The position numbers and the translations under genes are program-made. Positions 45,290 through 58,200 of a stretch of DNA of 64,000 nucleotides are shown here, piece after piece. The notes below the pieces were generated by a model. It was not told the origin of the DNA, ran no database searches, and was given only the letters and a program-made list of their open reading frames with translations. Numbering within the stretch: the first letter of the stretch is position 1; every line of letters starts with the position of its first letter. The DNA lies in NCBI RefSeq assembly GCF_050624435.1, contig NC_134543.1, positions 124,959,475-125,023,474 on the forward strand, read 5' to 3'. The DNA is from Tenrec ecaudatus. Taxonomy: Eukaryota > Chordata > Mammalia > Afrosoricida > Tenrecidae.

Positions 45290-47050
45290 GGAATGAGGTG
45301 AAGGTTTACAAAGCAGATCATCAGTTTTACATCCCACAAGCCATGCACACTGCATTTCAACTCACCTATTGCAATTCCCTTAAAGTGCTCATTAATTCCC
45401 CTTCCTTCCCATCTTTCCTGTTTCCACTCTGCCTTCTCTCCTCCCCTCTGAACTTCATCCTTGGGAAATGCTACCCTTATGAAATTAAATAGTTGATTAT
45501 TCTAACACGGGTGAATTCACGTCTGGACGGGAAAGGTGAATTACCCTGGGGGGCTCCCCTGAGACCGTGGTCCTGGTCCCCCAGGCCCAGTGGCTCATTA
45601 CCTCAAATGGTTTGGTTATGTCTAAGAAGTTTTAATGTCCTTGACCCTGGTGTGTCCCATCACCTTCATGAATATATTTGCAGCAAAGGTAGTCTACATA
45701 CACAAATAGCTTGTCAAAAATTCATATATATATGCCTGGATAGGCACAAGCTCTCCCTCCCACACCTGTTGAGCCAGTAGTCAAGAATCTATAGGTAAAT
45801 CACCACTATTGTAGACAGCAGTGTTTCCCTCTGTGGCCTTGAACTCTTAGAGACCTCCTATTGTATTGTTCTGTCTCCTTCCTTTTTTACTAACCCCCCT
45901 TCCTATTGCATGTTGCTTTCTCCTTCACCCAAGTTATTATCTACCTACCTACTAGTCTCGTGTTTCCCCAAGTGGGTGATTACCCACCCAGGGAGGGAGA
46001 CCCACAGTAACGATCCAGGCTGGGGACGGGGGCTGCAAAAGCGGATGATGGGCGATAGTACACAAGTTCCTAATGGTCAGGGGACACTGAGGACTTCTTT
46101 CTGAAAAGAGGACAGTAGGCAGAATACATTTAGGGACCTGTGTTCTAGATCAGGGGTCGGTAAACTTTTGAGATGGAAGTTTTGTCCATCACAACAATTT
46201 AAAAATTATTTGAGAGCCCAAATATATTTTTACAAACAAATGAAATCACCACGATCTGCATAATGTCCTTAAAATTTGTTCACTTTGACTTGAGAGCCAC
46301 ATATTCATACCCAAGGAGCTGCAGTTTGTCAACCCCTCCCTGCTCTAGACCATGACTTCCTTTCTCTTCCTCCCCTCTCACCCCTGGTAACATCCAACAA
46401 TGCTTCTTTTAGTGTGAAAACCTTTTCTTGAGTTTTTACAATTGTGGTCACCAAACAATATGTATCCTTTTGTGATTGACTACTTTTGTCACTCAGATGC
46501 CGCCAAGTTCATCTCTCTTAGGAGGTGTTTCCCAGATGCATCCTTTTTCTTGAACCTTGTGAACTATTTCATTGTGTGTCTATACCGAAGGTCATTGATT
46601 TTTTTTTCCCCCAGGGCTAGGCATTCAGGTTGTTGCCATAGTTGCTATCGTGTAAGGAGCGTGGGTGGGCCTTTGCCTTCATGTTGCGGCTCTGATTTCT
46701 CTGGGACAGATAGCGAGGAGGGACATTGCTGGCCTACCTAGTATTTCCAGTTCCGTCTGCTTGAGGACCGGCCATTCGGAGTTCCATAGTGGTTGCTCCG
46801 TTTCTTCAGCCCCATCTGCAGAGTAGGAGGTTTTGTTTGTTTGTTTGTTTTGTTTTCATTTTCCGGTTGTTCCCTTTTTTTGGACTTTCCTGTCAATGCT
46901 GGGGTGAGGTGGTATCTCATTGCTTCGATGTGCATCTCTCGAATGGTTAATGATCATGAGCATTTCTTCATTTGTCTGTTGGCTGCTTCATTCATCATCT
47001 TTGGTGAAGTGTATGCTCATGGCCCTGGCCCATTTTTTAAATGGGGTTAC
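45290..47050 (-). mobile_element. old L1M LINE 3' region, antisense, split by an hAT element
   Basis: The right part is clear: gtgaggtggtatctcattgc, ggttaatgatcatgagcatt and tcttcatttgtctgttggct are the classic antisense L1M 3' words. The left part (45290-46140) is less certain. The hAT element 46151-46342 interrupts it. Confidence 0.65.
46151..46342. mobile_element. hAT (Charlie/MER-type) element
   Basis: Left end caggggtcggtaaactttt, right end gtttgtcaacccctccctg. Flanks ttctagat and ctctagac (8 bp, six matching) have the TCTAGA core favoured by hAT insertion. Confidence 0.7.
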
Positions 47051-47059
47051 TTATCCTTT

Positions 47060-47290
47060 TCTTTTAAAAAAAATTTTTTTATTGCATACTTAATGGGGCT
47101 CTTACATCTCATTTCACAATCCATGCATTCATCCATTGTGTCAAGCACATTTTAATAAGTTGCCATCATCATTTTCAAAGCATTTTCTTTCTACTTGAGC
47201 CCTTGATATCAGCTCATTTCCCCCCCCCCCCATAATCTGCTCTTTTTTCCCTTCCCTCCCACCCTTGTTTATCCTCCCCCACCTTTCAGT
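47060..47290 (-). mobile_element. diverged L1-like 3' end, antisense
   Basis: ttaatggggctcttacatct, ccattgtgtcaagcacattt and cttgatatcagctcatttcc match the family, more diverged than the neighbour at 47290. Confidence 0.7.
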
Positions 47291-49190
47291 TTTTAAATCA
47301 TTTTATTGGGGGCTCGTCCAACTCTTGTCACAGTTTGTACATACATCCATTGGGTCAAGCATATTTGTACATTTTCTTTCTACTTGAGTTCTTGGTATCA
47401 GCTCTCATTTTTTCCCTTCCCTCCCTACCCCCCTCCTTCACGAACCCTTGATAATTGATAAATTATTATTGTTTTGTCATGTCTTACACTGTCCGATGAC
47501 TCCCTTCACCATCTTTTCTGTTGTCCATCCCCCAGGGAGGAGGTTATATGTAGATCCTTGTGATCGGTTCCCCCTTTCTACCCCACCTTCCTTCCACCTT
47601 CCCACTATCACCACTCACCACTGGTCCTGAGAGGTTCATCTGTCCTGGATTCCTCATGTTTCCAGTTCCTATCTGTACCACTGTACATCCTCTGGTCTAG
47701 CCAGATTTTTAAGGTAGAATTGGGATCATGATAATGGCGGGGAGGAAGTGTTAACAAACTAGAGGAAAGTTGTATGTTTCATAGTTGCTACATTGTACCC
47801 TGACTGGCTCATCTCTTCCCCCCAACCCTTCTGTAAAGGAATGTATGGTTGCCTACAGATGGGCCTTGGGATTCCACTCTGCACTCCCCCTTATTCACTA
47901 TGATATGATTTTTTTTTGTTCTTTGATGCCTGATACCTGATCCCATTGACACCACCTGATCACACAGTTTGGTGTGCTTCTCCCATGTGGGCTTTGTTGC
48001 TTCTCAGCTAGATGGCCACTTGTTTATCTTCAAGCCTTTAAGACCTCAGATGCTATATCTTTTGATAGCTGGGCACCATCAGCTTTTTTCACCACATTTG
48101 CTTATGTACCCGCTTTGTCTTCAGCAACTGTGTCTGAAGGTGAGCATCATGGAATGCCAGGTTAATAGAACAAAGTGTTCTTGCATTGAGGGAGTATTGA
48201 GTAGAGGCCCAATGTCCATCTGCTACCTTAGTGCGAAACCTATAAATGTATGCACATAGAGCTATTTCCCCATCATCATATATAAATATATTTGCGTATA
48301 TACATACCTATGTTTAGATCTCTATAAATGCACGTTGTCTCCTAGTTCTTTCCTCTATTTCCTTTTACTTTCCCCTTGTCCCTCTCCCATGCTCAGCCTT
48401 CATTTGAGTTTCAGTAATTCCTCTGGGTTACATTGCCCTTGATCAAGCCCTACCAGGCCTCCTACACCCTCCTCACCATCAGTTTCGGGTCAGTTGTTCC
48501 CTTGTCCCTGGGTTTGTTAACCCCACTTCCTTTCCCCTGACCTCCCCCACTCCCATGTCCCCCTGGACCCAACAGTCCTTTTGTTTTCTCCTCTAAATTG
48601 TTTATCCAGCCTATCTTATCTAGATAGACCTGCAGAGATAATAATATGCACCAAAACAAAACAAAAAAGACAGAGCAAAACAAAGCAACAAAAGAAAAGA
48701 AAACAACAACAAAAGCAATGACAAAAAAGAAAAGAAAAGCCTGTAAATAGTTCAAGGTCTGTTTATTGACCTTTAGGAGTGTTTTCTGGTTGAGTCTGAT
48801 GGGGTGCCATGCACTGGCCCCAAAGTCTGTTTTTGGTACTTCCTCGGGACTTTCTTGCTCTGCTCCCCTTGCTGTTCTGTTGCACATCCTTAGTGTCTTG
48901 CCTCGGTGTGATGGGGTCAGATTGGGGGCAATTCCCACACTGTGTCTCCAGTTTGTCCCCTATAGCACTATGAGTCAATGAGGGACGTCCTGTCTTGTAG
49001 TGGGGCCGGCCATATGGTCTTCTCTGTTCATTGGCTGCTCTGATATCATCCTCCAGGCTTGATGGGCCAGGATGTGCTCCACTCTCTTCTTCCCCTTTTA
49101 TTTGCTTCTGTGTGCTCTGATCAGACCTGTCCCTCTCCCTGAGCTGTAGCCTCAATGCTGTCCTCTGAAGTGAATTCTTCTGGGAGTATT
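47290..49190 (-). mobile_element. L1-like LINE 3' region, antisense (1.9 kb, longest copy)
   Basis: Continues far beyond the other copies: after the tail, C-rich tract and agatggccacttgtttatct it holds an A-rich tract (48640-48740) and gttcaaggtctgtttattga to atcctccaggcttgatgggc. The last part matches 22930-23165 in reverse, which shows one element family with an internal deletion in the other copy. Confidence 0.78.
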
Positions 49191-49368
49191 TATCCTTTTC
49201 TTGTTGAGGTTTTCTATCAATTTTAGCAATTCATTCCTTGCCTGATAAGTCCTTGTCCAAAGTTGTTTTTGAATACTCAATGCCAGGTACTAGCGGAGGT
49301 ACTGAGGGGAGAGTCCCTGAGTTTCTGCCCTCATGGAATGTATATTCTCGAAGGAAGATAGAGACAGG

Positions 49369-50062
49369 TGTCAGGGGAGCCAGCCCCTAACATGGGTCTG
49401 GTAGGTGCAATTGTACAGCGATAATAAGTAAATATTATCTTAAGTCATAGAGAAATTGAGGAGATAGAAGAGAGTGAAATGAAGGAAGGAGTCAGACACA
49501 TTTCATGGGAGCATGCTTACCTCAGCTCCTCTTGGAGGTGCAGGGCAGGAGAGAGTGGGAGGGGAAGGAAGACAGGGGAAAGGGGGACAGGGGAGCGATG
49601 ACTAGAGAGAGAGGACTGGAAGAGAGAGCTCTTTATTTCTAACCATGGCTTATATACCTTTGGGGGGCATGCAAGCCCCCTAATTACAGGTAAAGACATA
49701 TGTTATAGGAAGGGGTTGTACTATAGGTAATACAGTAATGGGAGGGGGATGATCTAGGAGTATACAGGCAATAGGAAGGGGAGGGATTGAGGGCACCCAG
49801 GTGACAAGATGGGCAGATCCTAGATTCAGGATGGCAGCCTAATTTTGGAAGTCGCTGGGCAGGTTTGACCTGTTCTCTGGATCTCCATGGAAACAATCAC
49901 TATCCTTATCAGCAGGGTGTGAGCCCCACCTACAGTGGACCAGAGGCCTTCAGGGAGAATGTCTCTAAGCATCTGACCTACCACATGCTGGCAAACAGCC
50001 TCTAATGTTTGGCATATCTCTGGGGGAGACAAAGCTGGGGGAAAGTCTTTGTATGGCCCACA
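49369..50062 (-). mobile_element. probable solo LTR of an endogenous retrovirus
   Basis: Ends tgtcaggggagcc and gtatggcccaca have TG...CA. A reverse-strand AATAAA lies near 49630. It shares order and words with 56661-57089: ccagcccc near the left end, tttatttctaacc / atatttctaatc, the hairpin gggggcatgcaagccccc, gaaggggttgtactatagg and acaagatggg. No target duplication is clear. No internal gag, pol or env is present. Confidence 0.65.
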
Positions 50063-52045
50063 GGCAAGAAATGAATGAGCAACAACAATTCACTCTGTGT
50101 TAGGAAGCAGGGGAAGTTCGGGAAGTAGTCATGAACTAATACAAACAGTTCCAGCACACAGCGTGGTTAGAATATATGTTTTCTTCTCTCTGCCATTACC
50201 CCAGGGGGGACACAAAACCTATTCCAGCGAGTGTGCCGGGGGTTATTGTGACTGAAAGTAGAGCAACGCAGGGGTTCATTCTATGGCATTTCATATGGTC
50301 TCACCTCCATTGCAGAAGAGGGCACTTTGAAGAGCCTTGGGTGCAGGCTCCTTTGTGGGCTGTCCAGCGGTCATGCGTGGAGCAGGAGGCCCTCACATGA
50401 GCGCACGGGTCTGAAACAGCTTGCATGCCACCGTGGTTTCTCTCAGGCAGACGTGAGCATGGCCTGGATTACGTACTAAGACTTAGTAGTGTGACTAGGG
50501 TGCCGTCATTTTTCTTTTCCACAAATGAGGCAGTTAAGGCTCTCTGTCATTTCAAGACAGACTCTCCACAGCATCTCCGAGATCAGGCTTCTAACCATTT
50601 GTTCTTGCCAAAATGCTAGGCTCGGTGTGTTTTTCGCTTGTTTCTTTTTAATGACAGAACGCTCCATTGTTTTCAATAACGAAGCCATTTAAAAGCATTG
50701 CTTAGAAGCAAAATTTATACCTTAGAAAAGGTTTAAAAATTAAATTCTCACCAGTCCCTGTCACTATGACAGTGTGCAGCACATCAAAGGCAGCCTTCAA
50801 ATAGCGGTAGGAATATAGAATCTGGACCAAATGCACATCTCACTGTGGTTGAAGGTTTCTGGCTTGCGGCAGTTACCAGCCTTATACAATTTTAATTTTC
50901 ACTGTGGAATATTGTTAAGATTACTGCAAATCTGCCTCCTGCTGACCTCTGCCCCTACTCACAAGCCACATAGGGCCAGGACATTTCTGATATGTGGTTG
51001 GCCTCGTGTCCCTTTCACGGCTAAATATTCTTTATCAGGACTCTGGTCCTCTGGTCACACCCCTTACCTGTGCTCAGGGCCTTGCGGAGTACTCTGCAGT
51101 CTGTTCTGCCTAGTTCAGGGAGCCCTGGCCTTCCCACCATCATGGGCACTGTTCTCCTAATTGCATGGAGCTTCCCTGTTAGCCTAACGATTCCCTCATG
51201 TGGGCCCTGAATTTTCATATTGGATGGTTCAAATCTGGGTGGGACACACCTTGCTTTCTAATACAAGGGGCTTTGAAACATCCAGGGAAATGGGTTCAGC
51301 GATAATAAAATTCTTCCCCTTTTCTGTGGACTTTGTGACACCCTCACGTGGACTTGTACACTCTAAAGTTTGACTGGCCCAGAGCACCTACATGGGTACC
51401 AGCAGGCTTCTTCCTGGTTTCCGCTTGAAAGGGCAGGCAAGGAGTTGCCATTTTTAGAGAAGGTCAGTAAGTCAGTAGAGCTACATGAGGAAGGAAGTAC
51501 AGGTGTCAGGTGAGGCGAGTGCCAAGAAAAGTCAGAGAAACTTCTTCGGCCTCCTGGGGAAACCATGTTTGCTTTTCTGAAAGCACCTTTGGAAATTTGC
51601 AACCGAGGTTAAACAAATTAATCAGCTCTTTATAAGGATTAGCACAAAGCTAGTTCCTACAAGGCAGAAGTTACAGATGTCCCAAATGTCCGACTTTTCC
51701 AAATTGCTCTAGCACTCACCTCTAATATCAACTACTACTCCCCCTCAGTACTTCCCCTTCCATTTGGGGATTGTATGATGCACTTGTTACAAAACTCGTT
51801 ACAAAACTCGGAAGCCATCGAGGAGGATGTGACTAACAAGTATCAAAGCTATGGTTCCGGTGTCAGATTGGAGACTTCTACTATTTTGTGGTTGGAGGGG
51901 GCTGGGGAACCCAAATCAGCAGGTCAGACAACAGACTGCTAGCTCACAAGGCCATGATGATAGACCTGCAGGCCAGATGATCACAAGCCAGACACAAGAT
52001 CCAGACCAGGAGAGGGAATTTTGCCAGCGCATTCATACCAAAGGA

Positions 52046-53054
52046 CTTCTAAAAGTTCGTGGGAAAATGGAATGAGAAAATAAAAATATAAACTTTACTG
52101 CTGACTATAAAATCCATCAAGATCAGGACATTTTGTAAGCAACGCTGCCAGCCATTTAGTCTGTCCCTAAAGAATTGAGGGTCCTGGGAATATAGCCAAG
52201 TTAATGCAGTCTTTTATTGCTGTTAAGTGAAGAAAAATAAGTACTCTTTAAAGATTTGAATATCGGGGAGCCCAAAAAGAAGTCAGAAGGAGCCACAGCA
52301 GGTGGCTTCAAGAAAATCAACAAAAATGACTGAGCATCCCCCAAAATGATTGCCTTGACCTTTGCTCTTGACTGGTCCCCTTTTGCCTTCTGGGAGCCAT
52401 GGCTTCTTTGTCTTTAGGATCCCATCGGTAAAGCCGTGCTTCATCTCTTGTTACGGTGGTTCCCAGAAATGATTCAGGATCCTGATCCTACTGTTTAAAA
52501 TGTCCAGAGAAAGTTCTGCTCTTGTCTGCCCCCGATCTGGGCACACTTTTGGCACCCATGTAGGGGAAAGCTTGCTGGACTTGAATATTTTGTGTCAGAA
52601 TTGTATAAACTGGGCCAATTGAGATGTCTGTGATGTTGGCCGTTTTCTTGCCGTTAATCACCAGTCTTCTTAAATTAGGGCGTGTAAAAGATAGTTTGTT
52701 TCCTTGTGCTCATATGTAACGTTATCTTGTTCCTCCTTCAAATGAGTTCCCCATTAGCAAACTGCTGCTTTCGCTGGGGTGTGGTTCCCATAACTTTCCA
52801 TGACGCCTCATTGATTTCACCATTCCTCCACGCAAGCTTCTCCGTAGGTTTGTTGCTCTGTTCTTGCGTTGTTCATGTTGTTCCGATTGGACCTCTTTTC
52901 AAGCTGATGCTCTATATACTCCCGAGTGCCTCAAATCAGATCCCGTTCAGACCTGTTATAACATGATAGTACAGGTTTGTTTGGATTAAATTAAAAAAAA
53001 GAAATCCATGCATACTTTTTCTTCACAATACGCATTTTCTTGAACTTTTTGAAG
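52046..53054 (-). mobile_element. mariner transposon fossil with broken transposase
   Basis: Terminal repeats: cttctaaaagttcgtgggaa at the left, inverted as cattttcttgaactttttga ag at the right. The reverse strand keeps mariner transposase words: SIGPVYTILTQNIQVQQAF, then VTRDEARLYRWDPK around the first catalytic Asp. Stops and frameshifts interrupt it, and at 1.0 kb it is shorter than the usual 1.3 kb. No intact protein can be made. Confidence 0.75.
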
Positions 53055-53676
53055 CCCTCTTATGCACGTATATTAGATGCAAACCCTAACCTCAAGGAAA
53101 CTGCCCTTGTGACTTGAATAAAATGATGAATTGAGTCACATCCTCTCGTTAAGCAGTGACTTAACTAAGCTCCATCCCAGCCTAACCTTGCTTCATTCAC
53201 ATAATGGGCGACTCACTCCCAAATAGGATCATTAACAACCGAAGTTGAGGCTGTGGTTTGCAACACATCACAAATTGGAGGGTAATTACATTCGATCACA
53301 AAACAAAGCACAACCACACAATACTGGGAACTGTGGCCTCTCCAAGTTACCATTCAACTTCAACTATCACAGGTTCTGGACACATTATTTACAGGGTCCA
53401 GCCCAATCACGATGCAAATCACACAACCTCTGGCCATAAAAGTCAATCAAGTCATTCCCTTATTAAACGAAAATCAGACTGAAGACAAATTTGCATTAAC
53501 AGGTGCATTGTTTGCATTTGCAAAAGGTATCTCTACTGAGCCTTTGGAATAGTGGTCAAAATTTTCTTATAAAATTTTAGAAACAATTGGCGTTTTGTAG
53601 ATATGTGTTAAAACAAAGTTGGCAATTTATAATACATCATTTTTTTAAAAATTAACTTTTCCTATAAAATAAACCC

Positions 53677-54235
53677 TACTGCTGCCAAGTCAATTCTGGT
53701 TCACAGTGACCCTACAGAACAGTGGACAACTGCCCCCCAGTTTCCCAAACTGTAATCTCTATGGAAGCAGACAGACGTGCTGACCGTTGGTGCCGGCGAG
53801 GCTCCTTATGATATCCATGTGACTCACTGGCATTCGGTCCCCTCCAGCTCATGGGGATCCTGCAGGACAGAGTTGAACGGCCCTCCGTGTGCGTAGAAAC
53901 ATCATCTTTCTCGCAAGGAGCTGCTGGTGCTTTTGACTGCTGGCTCTGCAGTTAACGGCCTCGTGCCTAAGGACTTCCACACCAGAGCTCCTGTAACCTT
54001 TATGCAGATGTGTTTAAAGTGCTCTCTCATGCTGCCCACTTCGCTCGAGTAAATTCTGACTCGTGGCAACCCTGCAGGGCAGAGTAAAAGGATCCCCAGC
54101 GGGTTTCTAAAGCTCGCGTCTTTATGGGAGCCGGTTGCCCACATCTGTCTTGCCTGGAGCAGCGGGTGAGTTTGAACTGCTGCCCTTGTGGTTAGCAGCT
54201 GAGTGCTGACCTCTGCTACTCGGGCTCTTCCTTAC
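53677..54235 (-). repeat. three AfroSINEs in a row, all antisense
   Basis: Copies at about 53677-53805 (gctgccaagtcaattctggt), 53822-53990 (ggcattcggtcccctccagc, atcctgcaggacagagttga) and 54030-54235 (ctcgtggcaaccctgcaggg, tgcccttgtggttagcagct). Confidence 0.8.
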
Positions 54236-55292
54236 ACTGTGGGTAGGATATTCAAATACAGGGCCTTTGGGGTAATCAGATAATTTTGTCTCATTATCCT
54301 CATTGCCAAATTAAGTTTTAAACTTTGAAGCTTAAAGTATTGCCTCTATCAAGTTTTTTTGCTATTTAAATCTTGGTGCCCAGTTTAGAATGGGAAGAGT
54401 TGGCCTCATTTCTTTTACATATATGGAATTGATTCAAATCTATGTTGTCTATTATCAGTTTGTTCATGGGCCGGGCCTTGGTTCATCATGAGTGAATGAA
54501 TGATAACTTTCTGCCTGGCACAGAGTTGCTTAGCAAGAAATTGACCCGTGGCCATAAGTGGAGGCTGATTTTATGTTAATCATTTTTAAAATAATTCTTT
54601 TTTAAAAATTCCAAGTAACAACTCTGTAAAATGGCCTAAAATAGGCAATTTGATTTTTTTGTTTAGTTTGGATTATAGTTGAATTCCATTTTCCCTTGCA
54701 ATGCTGACACCATCAACATTTAGTAATATTCTAGAATATGTTCTATTTAAAGAAAAAGATTAAGATCACTATTGATAGTATATCCTAGAAGGTACGTCTG
54801 TTTTTTAAACTTGCGGAGGCGGTGTCTTTCATTTCTCTGTGTATTCCTTCTGCTGCCCCTCTTCTATACCCTGGCCAAGGAGAGCCAGAGCAAATAAAGG
54901 AGAGCAGTCGGGATTGCTCTGGAGTCTGGCAAAATGTGTATGAAAAGAAAGCTGGACTTTTTTCTTTGATTCATGGAAACACAGCAATAAATGCAAGCAA
55001 AGAATTTTCCATTTCAGTAAAAGCAGTCAAATTAAAAACACTGCCACTTACATCATCAGTCCTGTGTTCTAACCATCAGGAACACGGAAACCAATCATGC
55101 TTTGTTCTTTCTCTCTTCCTAATGTTACCATGGAGAACTGCTAGTGTCGTGGGCCTTTCCTCCCACAGACTTGTGACATAGAATGAGGAAGCTTAATAAA
55201 ACCTCCGAATGTATGGGCTTCCTATTATTTGTGATAGTGGTCTTTTGCTAAACCAAGTAGCAGACATCTTGTTCATCACTGAGCAATTTATG

Positions 55293-58200
55293 TCACGTAG
55301 AAATCCTCCAAAGCGTGTTGTTGTTCCTCTGTGGATGCATTTGTTGATCGAGACGATTGCTGCTGTTGTGGTTAGGTGCCAGTGGGTCAGTCCCCACGCA
55401 GAGTGGCCGTGGGCACCACAGAACAAAACACCGCCTGCTCCCGCGTAGCTGCCTGAGCCCGTTGTTGCTGCCACGGTGTGCCCGGTGACACTCCCTTTGT
55501 GACCCTTGACAATCCCGCTCGTCAGGGGTCTTCCCCTTTTGGTTGTCCCTTTCCCAAGCACGGTGCCCTTTGCCAGGGACCGGTCTCTTGAGAACGTATG
55601 TGGGACAATGTCTCGCCATCCTTGCCTCTAAGGCGCATCCTGGCTGGACTTGGAAGACTTGTTGTTCTTTTGGGAGCCCAGGGCACTTTCTTCTTCTGCT
55701 TCCTTTACTCACTGCTTCCTTTACTCCGCTTTCCCGTGTCTATGAGGCAATCGAGGCATGCCACAGCACATGCATGTAGGCACATGACGCATGGCTTGAG
55801 TCAGGCGCACCGTAGTCCTCAGAGTAACATCCTTGCTCCCTAATACTTGAAAGAAGTCTTTTGTAGCATATGTGCCCACTGTAGTCCCTCTTTTGATCTC
55901 TTTTTCCCCCCCTTTGGATCTCTTGACTGCTGCTTCCATGAGCACTGATTATGGATCCAAGGTAGATGAAGTCTTTGACAAGTTCGGTCTCTCCTCCTTT
56001 TCGGATGATGTTACCGTGTGATGTCCGTTGTGAGGACTTGGGTCTTCTTTACATGGAGTTGTGATCCGTGCTGAAGGCTGCCATCCTCGACCTTCATCAG
56101 CAAGTGCTTCAAGTCCTCCTCCCCTTCAGCAAGCCAGGTTGTGTCGTCTGCGTGTCACAGATTGTTCATAAATCTTCCTCTAACACCAGTGTTGCATTAT
56201 TCTTTGTACAATCCAGCTTTTCACCTTATTTGCCCAGCCACAGATTGGATAAGTGTGGTGAGAGGATTCAACCCTGACCCACACTGTTCTTGATTTTAAG
56301 CCAGGCAGTATCCCCTTGTTCTGTTAGGATGTTCCCTGATCCCTGAGCAGCTTCTCCATTCTCAAGGCTGTCTCTAGCTTGTTAGGAGCCACACAGTTGA
56401 ATGCCTTTGCATAGTCAGTAAAGCAAAAATAAATCTGTTCCTCTTACTTTCAGCTTTCAGCCAAGATCCATCTGCCATCAGTAATATCCTTCGTTGTAAG
56501 TCCTCCTGAATCTGGCCTGAATTTCTGTCAGTCGATGTACTGCTGCCACCGTTGTTGATTAATCTTCAGCAAAGTTTTACTTGTCTGCAAGATTAATGAT
56601 ATTGTTTGATGATTTGCATATTCTGTTGAGTCACTTTTCCTTGGAATAGGTGTAAATACGTGTGGGGTACCAGCCCCCACAGTCGAATGGGTCCAAGGGG
56701 CAGTGTGTGATTGAGGGGTAAAATTAAAGAGACTTCAGACAAGACAAAATATGCAATTGCTCACCTCTGGGATGGCCATGATCTCAGCAGCTGGGTCCAT
56801 GCAGAGAGAGAGAATATATTTCTAATCTAGGCATATATACACATCAGGGGGGATGTGCAAGCCCCCCTGATTATATCATAATGGGAAGGGATTATACAAT
56901 AGGCATACATCTAATCAGAGGGGACAAGATAGGGGTGTACATGCATTCAGAAGGGGTGACACTAAGGGTACACATGTGACAAGATGGGAGGACCAAGTGT
57001 ACAGTTACCACCATGCACTAGCAAGCAGTGTCCCAGGCCCAGCATACAATGTGGGGGACAACCTGGGAAAAACCCTCCTGTATCCCACAAATACTGATCT
57101 CTTCCATTCAGTTGGTCAGGTTGCTGTCTCCCAAATTTCTTGGCATCAATAAATGAGTGTATCCAGTGTTTTATTGGCTTGTTGAAATATTTCAATTGGT
57201 ATTCTGTCGATTCCTGGAACCTTGTTTTTGGCTGATGTTTTCAGTGCAACTTGGACTTCTTCCTTCAGTAACTTCAGTTTTTGATCTTATGCTTCCTCTT
57301 CATATGGTTAAATGTCAACCAGTTCTGTTTTGGTACTGTGACCATTTATTCCTTCCATCTTCTTTTGATGTTTCCTGCATTGCTCAGTATTTTGTCTATA
57401 TAATGTTTTAGTATTGCAGTTTGAGGCTTGAATTTTTCTTTAGTTCTTTTAGCTTAAGACATGCTGACTAATCAAGTGTGTTTGCAGTCATATCCTGTTC
57501 TGTCTGAGACTGTATTGCGCATCCTTCCATTTCCAACAACATATCTTTGTGCAACAGGGTTTTCCAGCATGTTGGTTATCAAGTCTACATACAGAAGTAG
57601 ACTTGTTGTGGAATTTGATCTTCGTTGTGCTCTTGCAAAGACTTTCCCGAGGATTTCTGATCTGGTGAGAGAGAGGCTATCTCCACCTTCGCACTGACGT
57701 TGGTTTTTACGCAGACTGTCGCAAAATGTAGTTTGCTGTTGTGATCTGAAGACTGTTACCCGTGCTACACCATGCTTCGAGACAAAATTTCACTTATTTT
57801 TCATTAGAAATAAATATTTCCCAATCTATAACTTTTTAAAAAGCTTTTGCTGACTGTTCCTCCCTTTTGATTTTCTAATTCTGGGTCTTCGCACATCCCT
57901 GGCTTTTCTTAAGCTGCCCTCTGAAATACTTTCAGGTCTTTTACTTCATCGTTTCTCCCATTTGCCAAAGCTGCTTTATAATTAAGAGCAAGTTTCAGAG
58001 TTTCTTTTGACATCCGTTTTGATCTTCTCTTTCTTCCCTGTCTTCAATGACCTTTGCTTTCTTCATGAATGATGTCCTTGATGTCAGTCCACGGCTCATC
58101 AGCTCCTCCGTCACAAGGTTCATTGAGTCAAATCCATTCTCGGTGTTCTCGGTATTCATGTGGGATGTACTCCAGGTCCCATTGTGGCTCTCGTGGACTA

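Noticed and set aside
54800..55200. possible extra exon or 3' UTR with AATAAA words in APH1B intron 2
   Set aside because: Words such as caaataaagg and ttaataaaacc are present, but no coding frame or family match supports a gene.
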